A DNA stretch of 64,000 nt from Rehmannia glutinosa. Lineage: Eukaryota; Streptophyta; Magnoliopsida; Lamiales; Orobanchaceae. The position numbers were made by a program, and so were the translations under genes. The notes under the pieces were generated by a model. That model worked only from the letters and a program-made list of their open reading frames with translations. It was not told where the DNA came from and ran no database searches. Location: positions 12,504,441 through 12,568,440 of the forward strand of contig CM071925.1 in the NCBI GenBank assembly GCA_016081115.2, read 5' to 3'. This document shows positions 32,957-43,573 of the stretch, in pieces; the stretch's first letter is position 1; the number at the start of each line of letters is the position of its first letter.

Positions 32957-35266
32957 CCAGATTTAATGACTGGAAATTAGATTAATAATCAATAATTAAA
33001 ATTACTAGGGGTATAATAAACTATTTAAATCTTAAGATTGTAACTGCTAAATCACGTTCCAAAAAATTAGGGGATTATATGCGCAAAATCAGGCAATAAA
33101 ATCCTTCCAAAAATCGTGTATATTTAGTTTAAATAACTATTTTACTGTATATTTAAATCACGTTCCTAAAAATTAGTGTATATTTAGTTCAAAAATCCCG
33201 TATCTTTATTTTAATATTACTGTGTAATTTTAAATGTTTAACTATATACATATCAAATTTTATTAAGATCTATATTTAGTTCAGTAATACTGTGTATATA
33301 CTTTAATAATACTGTGTAATTTAAATATTTTACTGTATGTATATCAAATTTAACTACAGTGTATGTTTAGTTCAATACTTTGGTGTCTTTACTCTAATAG
33401 TACTGTGTAATTTAAAATGGCTTACTGTATACATGCCAAATACAACAAATACAACAAAATATATAGATAAAGTAAAACAAATTGTACAACAAATATGACA
33501 TAAATATACAGGTAAACGTTATAAAAAATTCACTCGATTTAATAGAATTAAATTATCCAAAATATAACATATCCCTGAGAATTAAAGGACCAATCATTCC
33601 AATCCCAAAAACAACAAACTTGAAATTCATCTGAACATTCGTAAATATCCGAAATACTCAACAATAATAAACTCTCGAACCCCATCTCGAAAACAACATC
33701 TTAGGCTGAACATTTGCATCCCTCGCCTCACTACTCGTACCACCAATATTAAGTTGCCTTTTTGGTTGTCCTCTGGCCATCTTCGACAAATTAGCAACTG
33801 CAATTAACAAGACAAAAAAATATTATAGTCCATTTCAACAAAATGCAATGACAAATACAGTAAATTTATTCTAACACTACACAAACATGTGATGACAAAT
33901 ACATTAAAATTGTATTATATAACTACCATGGAAATTAAGCTATGTTGAAAACATACACAAAACTGTATTGCACAAAACTGTATTAAATAAGCACTAAAAC
34001 TAAACTAAGTATACAATAGAATTATATTACCCATAAATATAAGGAGCTCTTATACAACAAAATTATATTCCCAGAGATATAAAAATCATTAAACAACCAA
34101 TTTAAAAAATACACACATAATTGACAAACTTAAAACATCAAAAGTGTACTAAAAATACACACCACCATCCGGAAAAAAAGCTGGAAATAGCTTTTTCCCC
34201 CCCAAAAAAAAGCTGAAAACAGCTTTTTTTCCCAAAACAAATCTGTAACTTGATGAAAAACTATGTTGAGACGGGCTTAAACACCCAAACAAACATTCAC
34301 ACATGACAAGTACAGTAAATGTATTCTAACATTGCACAAACATGTGATGACAAATACATTAAAATTGTATTATATAACTACCATGGAAATTAAGCTATGT
34401 TGAAGACCAAAACCTAGTTTTTTACGACCCAAACCCAGTTTTTTTTCATCACAATCAACAATTAAAATACATCAAGAACTGGAAAACCCCCACCAAAAAA
34501 TTGAGTCAAACTACTAGAACAACAACAAGAACAAATTCCACCAAATAAATACCATCTGCCGAAATATCAAAAAACTAAAAATAAATCTCATAAAAAAAAA
34601 CACAACCCATATTTTCGACACAAGTGAAAATAAAAATACTAGAGATCGAAAAACCCAAAAAATCGAATATAACCACTAGAACTCGAAAATCGACAAAAAT
34701 CGAAACAGAAAACCCTAGAAACTATACACAACTACTTCTAAAAAACTTTTCAAATATTTGGTTACCATTACATAACAAGAAATCGAAATTATGTGGGAAA
34801 ACTTACCAATGGATATGTGTTAATCTCTAAACCAGCAAAAAAAAAAAAAGAAGAAAAAAATGAGAGCACTCCTCCAAAGCGTGCGGTCAAACAGTCGAAG
34901 AAGGGAAAGAGAAAGAAGGTGAACAATAGAAAAAATTCGAAATAATAATTTTGTTGGGATATTGATTAGCCTTGGACTCTATCAGGGAATGTGAATAGAC
35001 GTGTAGTTTGAACTCCCCTAAAATAGCGCGAGTTAAATAAGGTAAATGGCAACTTACCTTTTACACTTAAGCAAAATAACAAAAAAACCCTTACTTCAAA
35101 AATCGAATATATAAAAATTGCATCTTTGATCTTCTTTAATTATATCTGTTAACAACCTACCTAAAATAATGGGATTATTCTGAATCATCCAAAATATCAA
35201 TCCAATGGCTACAATAAATTCCCACCGTCTCAAATAAGGAGGGGTGCCCTATTTGAACCAAATCCT
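32957..35266. other. Right part of TIR element H
   Basis: Very AT-rich interior with many degenerate copies of phrases such as TACTGTATATTTA and TGTGTAATTTAAAT (33000-33480). A purine-rich/poly-A stretch (34430-34860) and the right TIR (about 35190-35266) follow. The interior includes the small frame at 33658-33780. No transposase was found, so H is non-autonomous or deleted. Confidence 0.55.
33658..33780 (-). CDS. Small unrecognised ORF (40 codons) inside element H
   Basis: A minus-strand frame of 40 codons starting MARGQPKRQL and ending VYYC-stop, in a locally less AT-rich stretch. It reads like the amino terminus of a longer plant protein (basic start, then GGTSSEARD). It could be a captured gene fragment or a first exon. 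No splice partner or domain was identified. Confidence 0.2.
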   Translation of the reverse strand: MARGQPKRQLNIGGTSSEARDANVQPKMLFSRWGSRVYYC

Positions 35267-36254
35267 ATAAATATATGTGTATGATTTATGTGTGAATGAA
35301 AGAAAAATCTCCAATACCTACTTAGTTGATCAAACTTACCATTTTGTTTTTACCCATAATAAAGGAGCAGATATCTAATTGTGCACACGATTTACTTGTT
35401 TGGTAAAACGCCTAATGTGAAAATTGTGCATCAGTAAATTTACTGGTTGTACATATTTTTCTCTCATTTAATACCTCCCCAAACTGTTCACGCATGAGTT
35501 AACTTTTAATCATGTTACCTAAATCGTCGTACACATATGTGTATTTGACATTACTTCCTAGAATAATTGAACTTGATACTAAAATAAGGATGTCTTATTG
35601 ACGAATACAATGAACGTAACACAGTTATATAACTAGGATTCCAAACAAAGTTACGGAAAATGAGATAGTCAAAAGAAAATACGAAAGAGGAAAATGCATA
35701 ATGATATTTGCTGAAATTTATGTTGTTTCTGAAAGATCTATTATGTGGGCATAACAATTTTCCGACATTCAGGTTTTTCTTATACTAGTAAGGTGCACGT
35801 GAGTTGCGCGTGAATCCTATGATATTATTAATTCAATTAAAATTAATTTACTAACAACGTATAAATTGACTTGGTTTTACTCTATATATAATTCATGTAG
35901 TACAATGCAGTTTGACTCGAAAAGAATTTTGCAAGATTAAAAACTTATATTTTATAAATAAAATTTTAATAAGTGAAATATAGTTAAGGAATTGTGGACT
36001 CAAAGACCCCATGGTAAATAGTTTAGGAGAAGATGTCATAGAATTGTATCGGGTGGATATTTAGAAACGAAATAATCATGAATTCAAGTGGCACTAAGCT
36101 TTCCTTATTTTATTTTGGTATGTCAATATTTTCTTTTTATTTGAATTAAAATCTTCTTTACAAATTTATTTTTATCCTTTGATGAGTATCTTCATCATCA
36201 CTTGAAATTCAGTCCTTATTAATATTTTAACTAATATTTTTTGTTATTATGTGT
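35267..36254. other. Intergenic sequence between elements H and F, nothing recognised
   Basis: AT-rich sequence with no ORF above noise, no inverted repeats noted and no retrotransposon motif. Confidence 0.55.
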
Positions 36255-36264
36255 TTGTTTCTTT
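36255..36264. repeat. Left target-site duplication of MULE F
   Basis: TTGTTTCTTT here and at 52952-52961: a perfect 10-bp match (the TSD may formally be 9 bp with a shared T). Confidence 0.85.
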
Positions 36265-36503
36265 GGCTTAATTGCAAAATTGGACCCATAACTATTAGAG
36301 GGTTGCAATTTTGGTCCCATTCAAATTAAAAATGGCAATTTAGGACTGTAATTTTTAATTATTTCACACAATTTGAGGACCAAATTGGCCTGAGAATTCA
36401 ATTTTCCCCGGAATTAGCACGTGCGGCACACGTGAGCACCCAAAATTGGGGATTTTTCAAAAGCATGTTGCTGGCGTAGAGGACACTTTTTAATTAAAAA
36501 ATA
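36265..36503. repeat. Left TIR of MULE F
   Basis: Matches the reverse complement of 52711-52951 from GGCTTAATTGC to GAGGACACTTTTTAATTAAAAA. It includes a conserved CACGTG-like palindromic stretch (GCACGTGCGGCACACGTGAGC) that could serve as a promoter element for the genes at either end. Confidence 0.9.
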
Positions 36504-37324
36504 AATAAATTCCACCTGTACAAAGAGTGGGAAGATTAAACGATGACATCTATAAAATTAATATTTAAAAAAAAATATCTACTTGTAATGAAGAAAAATT
36601 GACGGCGGGATAATTTTTCCTCTCAAAAAACCCTAAATCTCCCATTTCAGCCAAGCCAAATCCTCATTTTAGAACACTAAAATGCTATAAATAATACATT
36701 GTCATTATCATCTTCGATTTTGTCCATCACCCTATGAAATGGTGTACGTGCGCAACTAAAGTAATGCAAAGCTTTCTCCCCCACCATATGGTAAGTTTAT
36801 GTCTGCATTTGTTAACTAAAAAATCATTGTTTGTCTGGCAAGTGGAGTAATTTTAAATGTTTTGTGGTCCTTCACTGTATATTTTAAGTGTAGTTGGTCC
36901 CCATTAAGTTTTGTCATTTTTTTATGTTGAGGGGTAGGAGACATGTGGGGTTAGAAATATGGTATCTGTTTATGTTTCAGACTTTATTCCTACTTTTATA
37001 TCCTTTTGTGTTAATTAATAATTATTTTTTTCATGTTTTCTATGTCTTCGTACAGCTCGAAACAGTGGAGCTTTAACTGTTGTTCTGCATTATGGTGGTG
37101 GAGTTGAGAACAACTCAAATTGCACATTATCTTGGTGGTGAGGAGCTTATATATGATTATGTAGTTGTCAGGAATATGTGGTTACAAAATCTGGATGAAA
37201 TGAAAAATGAGGTAGGTGTGGGTGTGTCTAGGAGATACTACATTCTAATGAACAATGCATTTAAATTGTTATGGAGTGATGTTGATTTGAGAGAGTGGCT
37301 TATTAAACATATCCTACTTAAGGA

Positions 37325-37329
37325 GATGT
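37325..37329. repeat. Left target-site duplication of the D array (GATGT)
   Basis: GATGT here and GATGC at 51499-51503 (one transition) flank the outer LTRs. Closing the gap restores an in-frame LKEM-HVYVE junction in mudrA. Confidence 0.8.
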
Positions 37330-38117
37330 TGTTTGATAAATGGTTTTATCATGATTTTGATGATTTTGATTTTACACCAAAACAATGGTTTTAAAGGTTG
37401 TCCAAATACTCCTAAATGATTTAAAATGGTTTTAATATTTCCCGGAGTATTTCTTCAAGTTTTATTTTCGACAAAATTGGACAACACTTCTAATGATTTT
37501 ATGTTTATATGTTTTTACCTCTAAAACAATATTTCTAAATATTGTCCTAATACTCCCGATCGGTCTAAAATGTTTTCACTATTTTTTGGAGTATTTCTTG
37601 AAGTTTATTTTCGATATAAAATTGGACAACACTCTTGTTTTGAGGTCAATCGATTCGCCGTATAGGGCAACCCGTGCACACGAAAGTTGAGGAAAAATGA
37701 GAAAACTTCATGTTTGCGAGAAAATGGTCGAGAACAACCGGTCGCCGTATAGAACCTTGCAATCGGCCGTCGACCGGCCGCCCTATAGGAGACCGGTACT
37801 GGGAGTAAAATTGAAAGCAGAGCGTCGCCCCTTCATTTTTGAGGTTGTGCGACCGGTTGAAGTCGGGGGCGACGGTCCGAACCTACGTCGACCGTGCCGC
37901 CTGTGTAAATGTGTATTCTCATTTTCAAACATCTATTTGTCTTGCTTGACGCGATCGTCGTCCTTAAGTTTGACAAAAAATGTAAATTGTTGTGCAGCAG
38001 GACATCTTTTCCTTAATTTGTGGGATTGATTTCTAACACTCTTTTCTTCAATTGTCTTGCAATTTTTTTACAGAATTCATGTCCCCAAGAGGAGCCTATC
38101 ATGTACAAGACATCTTC

Positions 38118-38125
38118 TATAAATA
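38118..38125 (+). promoter_or_regulatory. TATA box of LTR1 (D)
   Basis: TATAAATA in TTCTATAAATAGAG. The same box is at 44350-44357 (LTR2) and 50783-50790 (LTR3). Confidence 0.7.
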
Positions 38126-38408
38126 GAGAAAGAATTGAAGCAACACAACATGAGAAAAAACTACAACACAACAAAATACACTCAAGAATACACTTGTTCT
38201 TACATTGTCTTATTTCTTGTTGTAATTTGCCTAGCTATTCACTTTCACATCCTTAAGGTCTAGGCTATTCTTGATTACACTTGCACTCAATTGTATTATT
38301 CATTATCGAGTTGTAATCTTGAATTTTTGGGTTATCATTCAACACAAGATATCCTTGTGAGTGTTCTTGTGGTAAGAACACACTTGGGTGATCTAGGTGT
38401 TAGGTGTG

Positions 38409-38600
38409 AGAAGATTGTGGTAATCTTCTTGTTGAGGTGTTGAAGAATTTGGTATTTTTCAAGGTTGAAGATTGTGGTAATCTTCACAAGGTGCCGTTGG
38501 AGATTGTGGTAATCTTCAAGAGAGATTGTGGTAATCTAAAAGGTGGTGTTGAAGAAGAGTGTGGTGCTCTTCAAGGTGTTGTATTAATTTTGGTAATTAA
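38409..38600 (+). repeat. Hairpin-forming repeats in LTR1 (D)
   Basis: The motif GAAGATTGTGGTAATCTTC (7-bp arms, 5-base loop) and shorter variants GATTGTGGTAATCT recur four times in 130 bp. A related AGTGTGGTGCTCTTC unit follows. The cluster is repeated in LTR2 (about 44640-44815) and LTR3 (about 51070-51245), between the TATA box and the PBS, so it would be in the 5' leader of the RNA. Confidence 0.8.
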
Positions 38601-38824
38601 TAAAATCTTTTTTTTTTGAAATCCATCCCTGAGGATATCTTTGGGGTGGTAGAGGATTAGGCCCTAGGTGGGTTGAACCTCTTTAAATCGACGTGTGTTG
38701 TTTACATTCCGCACCTTTATTATTGTCTTTGAGCTTTCGGTTCGAAAAAGAGGGTAAAATCGAAAAGATAGAGATAATCTATTCACCCCCCCTCTAGATT
38801 ATCATAGCCGCTTGGAGTTACAAG

Positions 38825-38837
38825 TGGTATCAGAGCC
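38825..38837 (+). promoter_or_regulatory. Primer-binding site, D1
   Basis: TGGTATCAGAGCC, a perfect initiator tRNA-Met complement, two bases after LTR1. Confidence 0.92.
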
Positions 38838-38845
38838 AAACTCTT

Positions 38846-40287
38846 TGGCAAGCTCATTTCACATCGCGAGTAAAGAGAAACGATCATCGGCTACGAACGA
38901 AACTCATCCTACCGGCACCTCCACCACCAAGCCACCTCTATTTGATTCCAAAAACTATATATTTTGGAAATAAAGAATGGAGTGTTATTTACAAGGTTGC
39001 GGGTTCGACATTTGGAACACCATCATAAATGGAGAATCAATTCCAACGAAGAATACACCACACACCTCTAAAGGCTTCAAAGAGCTCAATGATGAAGAGA
39101 AGAGAATCATCTCCTTACATGGTAAAGCTCTTAGCATTTTGTATTGTTCACTTACTACTTTGGAATTTGATCATGTTGTAGGTCTTCGATCGGCACATGA
39201 AGTATGGCAAAAATTAGAAGCCATCTATGAAGTGTATGCAAATGAAAGGAGCAACTCAAAAGCATCTACTTCACAAATGGATACAACATCAAATCCAACA
39301 ACATGGGATGAGCCTTCTACAACCTCCCATGATGAAGAAGTTGAACAATGCCTCATAGGCATCGAAGAAGAAAATGAGGTAAGTTCTAAACCCTCTACTT
39401 CCTATGATAATGATTATAGTGATTTGCAAAATGATTTTGATGAACTACAAGATGAATTCCAAAACTTACTTGTTAAATACAAATATTTGAAAAAGGAATT
39501 CATTGTTTTAAAGAATGATAAGGATAGTTTATTTACTTTCTATGAATCACTATCATGTGCTCACACCACCACTCTTGACAAGGTTAGAAACCTTGAGAAA
39601 CAAAATAGTACTCTTGTTGAGGATATAAATTGCTTGAAAAATGATTTATCTAAATCCAACTTGAGTGTCGATAGAATGACCAATATTGTTGATTGTTGTG
39701 ATAATTCGAAACTAGAACTTGATCATAAGCCTAAGGGTGTCAATCACATGAAAAAGAATCAAGTCTCTAAGCACGTTGGTCATTATGCTCCTAGAATTAT
39801 TACATGCTTTTATTGCGGTAAAAAGGGTCATACGGTAAATACTTGTCGGGCTAGAAATAGCTCTAATTATTGTTGGAGACCTAAAAGTCTCAAGACTAAT
39901 CCCAAAGGACCCAAACACATGAGGGTACCACAAAACAATGTCATATTAGGTACCCGGCGAAATAATGATCGAAGAAAATTTATACTACCAAGAAGACATC
40001 AAATGACCGTTTCATTTGATCAAAGAAGGAGAAACTATTTTCGACAAAGCCAATTTCCAAGAAGATGATATAATCAAAAATGGGAAGAACACAATATTCC
40101 TTGGAAATGGCAAAGACATCATCAACAAAATGATTTTCAAAGAAGAAGAGACTTTCAACAATGGGAAGGCAACAAACCTTGGAAATGGAGTAATCAAAGA
40201 AGTCATCATCAACAAAGTGACTTCTCAAGGGGAAGATATCATCAACAATGGGAACGGCACAACCCATTGAAATGGCGTAATTGGTAA
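38846..40287 (+). pseudogene. gag: gag of D1
   Basis: Structural protein of the particle. The frame runs from about 38846 with no clear initiating ATG. It has a stop TAA at about 38971 (D2 has GAA there), then is open to 40068 (363 codons from MECYLQGCGFDIW). The UBN2-type core is short: the segment after HEVWQKLEAIYE jumps directly to an acidic Ser/Thr linker. A coiled stretch (39420-39700) and an intact CCHC knuckle CFYCGKKGHTVNTC (39810-39850) follow. A TGA at 40066 replaces GGA of D2. The tail repeats WKW/WKR units rich in His and Gln and ends at TAA 40285-40287. Confidence 0.82.
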
Positions 40288-41115
40288 CCCGTATCTCCCT
40301 AGTTAAATATGCATTTTATTTTGTCATTATGCATGCTTTTATTTGTGTATTAATTGCAAAATGAGTTTTCAAGTATTTTTTTTTAATTAAGGTCTTCAAT
40401 ATATATTTGTGCTTTTAAAATATTTTTGAAAAAGAAGATCTTATATGATGTTTTTAAAACTCTTGTGCATTTTTGTAGACTAAAGTGTGTTATCATCTCT
40501 TACGGATTTTTATGGCATGAGCTTACTTGTGATATCTCTTAGCCAACACTTTTATCATTATGATTTGTGCTAGATTTGTTTTAAGAATTGTGTAGGATTT
40601 ACATATTTTCACAAATGGTCATTTACGTCATTATTTGTCAAGATATGCATAAATTATCGAGGTACGTTTACTTGTGTTATTCTTACTCTTATAGACTCGA
40701 TATATGTATTGCCATGTGCCTATGTGCTTGTTTTTCATAGTATTTCATACAAGTGCCATTAAGAGGATTTTTAGATTTTTTTTTGAAAGACACTATTCGA
40801 TATTTGATTGCACATATTTGCTTTGTCTAACTCTTGATTTAATGAGGTCTCAAATATAAGCTCTAGGATTTTCAAATTTCAAAAGAGACCTTATGTAGCT
40901 TTCTTAAGCTTATTTTAGACTCTTGATGATCTTCTAAATGCATAGTATGTGCTTCTTGCTTCATGGTCTATATATATGTAGTGTCTATTTCCACTATGCT
41001 CTTATGCAAGATATTTTGTGATTGATGATTGAGGCATGTTTTTACACTTGGGCTATTTTTTCCTGCTTATATAAGCGATGCCGTTAATGAGTTTGTTAAG
41101 TTGTGTAGATGAGAA
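40288..41115 (+). other. Non-coding internal region of D1 (protease/integrase missing)
   Basis: AT-rich sequence where protease and integrase would be expected. No pol motif can be found. It is matched by 46526-47599 in D2, where a 265-bp part is duplicated. Confidence 0.6.
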
Positions 41116-41769
41116 ATGAAGTACTCCAAATATTGGTTACCTCAAAATATTTGGATGTATATGTTCTATTATGAACACCTTAGATCAATTGGATGCCCTA
41201 TGATGATAGTGATGAAGAAGACAAAAAGGGTATTCCGGAACAAACTCGATGACCAAGACAACATTGGTCGAACTAAGGCAAGGTTAGTAGCTCGAAGGTA
41301 CTTTCAAGAAGAAGATATTGATTTTGATGTAATATTTGCACTTTACTTGCCCATTCTTGTTTTAAGAAAATTTCAAGCTTTACCAAATGGATGTTAAATC
41401 CAATTTTCTAAATGGTTTCATTCAAATAGAAGTCTATCAGAGTTTAAAATTTTAGGCCAAATGATTTTTATAAAAGGTCTTGTACAGTTGAGTATCCCGT
41501 ATATGATTTGATAGACTTAGCTATTTTTGCAAAATGATTTTACAAAAGTTAAAGTTGATACTACACTTCTTGTTTTGAAAAAGGGCAAGGTTGTTTACTT
41601 GTGCAAATTTATATTAATAATATTTATGGTGCTACTAATGAATATTTGTGCAAGATGTCTTTCTAAGTTGATACTAGGTGAGCTTGAGATGAGCATAATG
41701 GGGGAGTTCAATTTCTTGCTTGGACTACTAATTATTCAATGCCAAGAAGGTGGTTATATTTCAAAATAA
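41116..41769 (+). pseudogene. pol: Reverse-transcriptase remnant of D1
   Basis: About 650 bp retain order but not frame: VFRNKLDDQ and RTKARLVARRY (41220-41310), FDVIFA, then DVKSNFLNGFIQIEVY (about 41390-41440). A fragment follows with the position of the catalytic motif at 41610-41621, which reads YINN instead of YVDD. LGELEMSIMGEFNFLLGL (41670-41730) closes it. The first frame contains shifts and several stops, and RNase H is absent. Enzyme activity is impossible. Confidence 0.75.
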
Positions 41770-43573
41770 CTCTTGAAGGAGTTAAGCATTCAAGAAACAA
41801 GATCCATTTCAATCTATATGGCTACAAATGTGAAAATTGACAAAAGGTTGAAGTAGGCATGTTAATTGACAAACAAGTTCGAGGTACGTTTCTCTTTTAT
41901 TATTTTCATAGACTCGACATTTTATATGCCTTATGTCTATATGCTCGACTTCAAAAACTATCCCAACGAATCTCATTAAAGTGCCGTTAAAAAACTTTTC
42001 AAACACTTAGGCATTTTTTTCTTATGACTTGTTGTATCCAAAGTCTTAAAACGTTATTATTTTTTTCGGGATAACAAGTCCGGTGATAATATTTTTTTAA
42101 ATATGGTTCGTCATATTCAAACTAAATATATTGAGATTCGATAATTTTTTCAAAGGGATTACATGTTTAACAAAAACTTGAGATGTGTTTAATTCCGTCT
42201 CAAGTATAACTCGCGGACTTTTTTAATCGCTCACCGCCGAGTATTTTACCTCATTTCGAGCTTGACTATGACATAATGTATATTGAATGAGGTCTATGTT
42301 TGCCTTTTGCACGTTTTTAAAACATAGGGGCGAAAAATCGGATTTTTTTTTAATTCAAACTTCGGTTTTTGCAAAACAAAATGGACAGTGGGCTGACTGG
42401 AGGAGGGCCAACCGGTCGACCATCACCTTGACCGGTCACCCATACCTCCGACCGGTAGCCCACTGTTGTTTGTTGGATTAAAACGTCTCTGTTCCTATAC
42501 TTAGCCATTTTGGCCCCTCCAACTCTATTTTCGTCCCCTTTGCAAATTTCACACACAACTCACTTCAAATGAGTTTTGTTGCATATATTACATATGTTGG
42601 GGAGTATAAGGCTCAATTATCATCATCGCTCATCTTTACCGTTCGAATGGTAAGAATTCTACTTTTTAGCTCAATTGGGTTGAACCCTTGAGAACTTGGT
42701 TTAAATGTCAAATTCTTGATGCTAATTGTATATGTTTGAGATGAGCTTATTGATTGTTGATGAATGATATTTATTAAATTGCATTTCGTGATGAAAAACT
42801 TGGCTTGTTTTCTTTTACAAGGGCTATATATGTCTTTTTCAATTTTTGACGCCCGCCAAGTGTTCGATAAAACGTTTCAATGAAAAAAATTCATCACCTA
42901 CATGATTCTCTCGTTTTCAAAAGTCTTATATATTTATGGAGATCATGTTTTGCTTATCATATGAGTTTTCATAAGCTTCTTCAAGTCGTATGATTCGACT
43001 TTTCCCTCCTATTTGGTTTATAAGCTTCAATGTTCAAATCGCTCGGTACATCGGTTTAGTTGCGCACTTTGATATGAATATATGATGTATTTATCGTGCT
43101 AACATTCTTTTAGATGGTTCCAAAGGGGGAGAAATAGGTTATAAGCTCTTTAGCTCAAAGAAGCTAAGATAAGCTCAAACGAAAAGAAGCTATAAGCTAT
43201 GGCTTCCTAAAGCCATAAGTTGTGTATGACTCTTGGTCCATTGGTTGTAGTATGGACTTATATATGTTTCTAATGATGTCTCTTTGATAGGGGGAGCTTT
43301 TAAGTTATTGATACTTAAGCTCAATATCGAAAAGCTAATATTTTAGCTTATGTTTAAGTTGCTTCTATATAACTCTTGTTGTGCATGTTGATAGGGGGAG
43401 CATTTGCTATATGTGTTTCAATATCTCTACTCCCATCCTTGTGTTTTTTTTTTTTTTTTTTTTGATCGGTCCCATCCTTGTGTTTTTATTGCATGGAATG
43501 TTGTCGCTCACAACGGATAGTTCTCTTTAACCGGTAAAATTGTTTTGGTTTGTAATCATCAAAAAGGGGGAGA
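41770..43573 (+). other. 3' non-coding region of D1 with multiple purine tracts
   Basis: About 1.8 kb without a real reading frame. It contains a GC-rich ACCGGT-type cluster (42395-42465) and four GGGGGAG purine tracts at about 43122-43133, 43290-43296, 43394-43400 and 43559-43572; the last abuts LTR2. Repeated upstream purine tracts are a known Sirevirus feature. Confidence 0.7.
43432..43487 (-). mobile_element. Tiny poly(T) insertion with ~16-bp direct repeats in D1
   Basis: CCCATCCTTGTGTTTT occurs on both sides of a T20 run plus GATCGGT. D2 has a single, uninterrupted copy at about 49910-49925. This is the footprint of a target-primed retroposition (poly(A) tail on the minus strand) with nearly the whole 5' part lost, as from a LINE or SINE. 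Replication slippage cannot easily explain the extra GATCGGT. Confidence 0.45.

Larger units (their letters stand above)
5265..35266. mobile_element. TIR DNA element H (own length ~2.4 kb), split by retrotransposon C
   Basis: The left end (5265, AGGGGATGGTTGAATGGGAC) and the reverse complement of the right end (AGGATTTGGTTCAAATAGGG at 35266) are imperfect inverted repeats. Both continue with CACCCC and then TGAGA(T/C)GGTGG. Only 5265-5345 and 32957-35266 belong to H; the rest is the nested C plus B. Flanks are TA-rich, so the TSD cannot be read and the superfamily is not assigned. The interior lacks a transposase and contains repeated TACTGTATATTTA-type phrases also found in element G. Confidence 0.65.
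37330..38822 (+). repeat. LTR1 of the D array (1,493 bp)
   Basis: TGTTTGATAAATGG ... CTTGGAGTTACA. It lacks a 13-bp segment between GTGTTGTA repeats that LTR2 and LTR3 share (near 38583). It contains the TATA box and the hairpin repeats listed separately. Confidence 0.95.

Noticed and set aside
37080..37394. A 104-codon frame as an independent host gene
   Set aside because: It continues from mudrA sequence across the insertion border into LTR1, and its end is LTR sequence.
38409..38600. Repeated GATTGTGGTAATC units as a CRISPR-like array
   Set aside because: The spacers are short and repeat-like, the units are LTR-internal and present in all three LTRs, and the genome is a plant.
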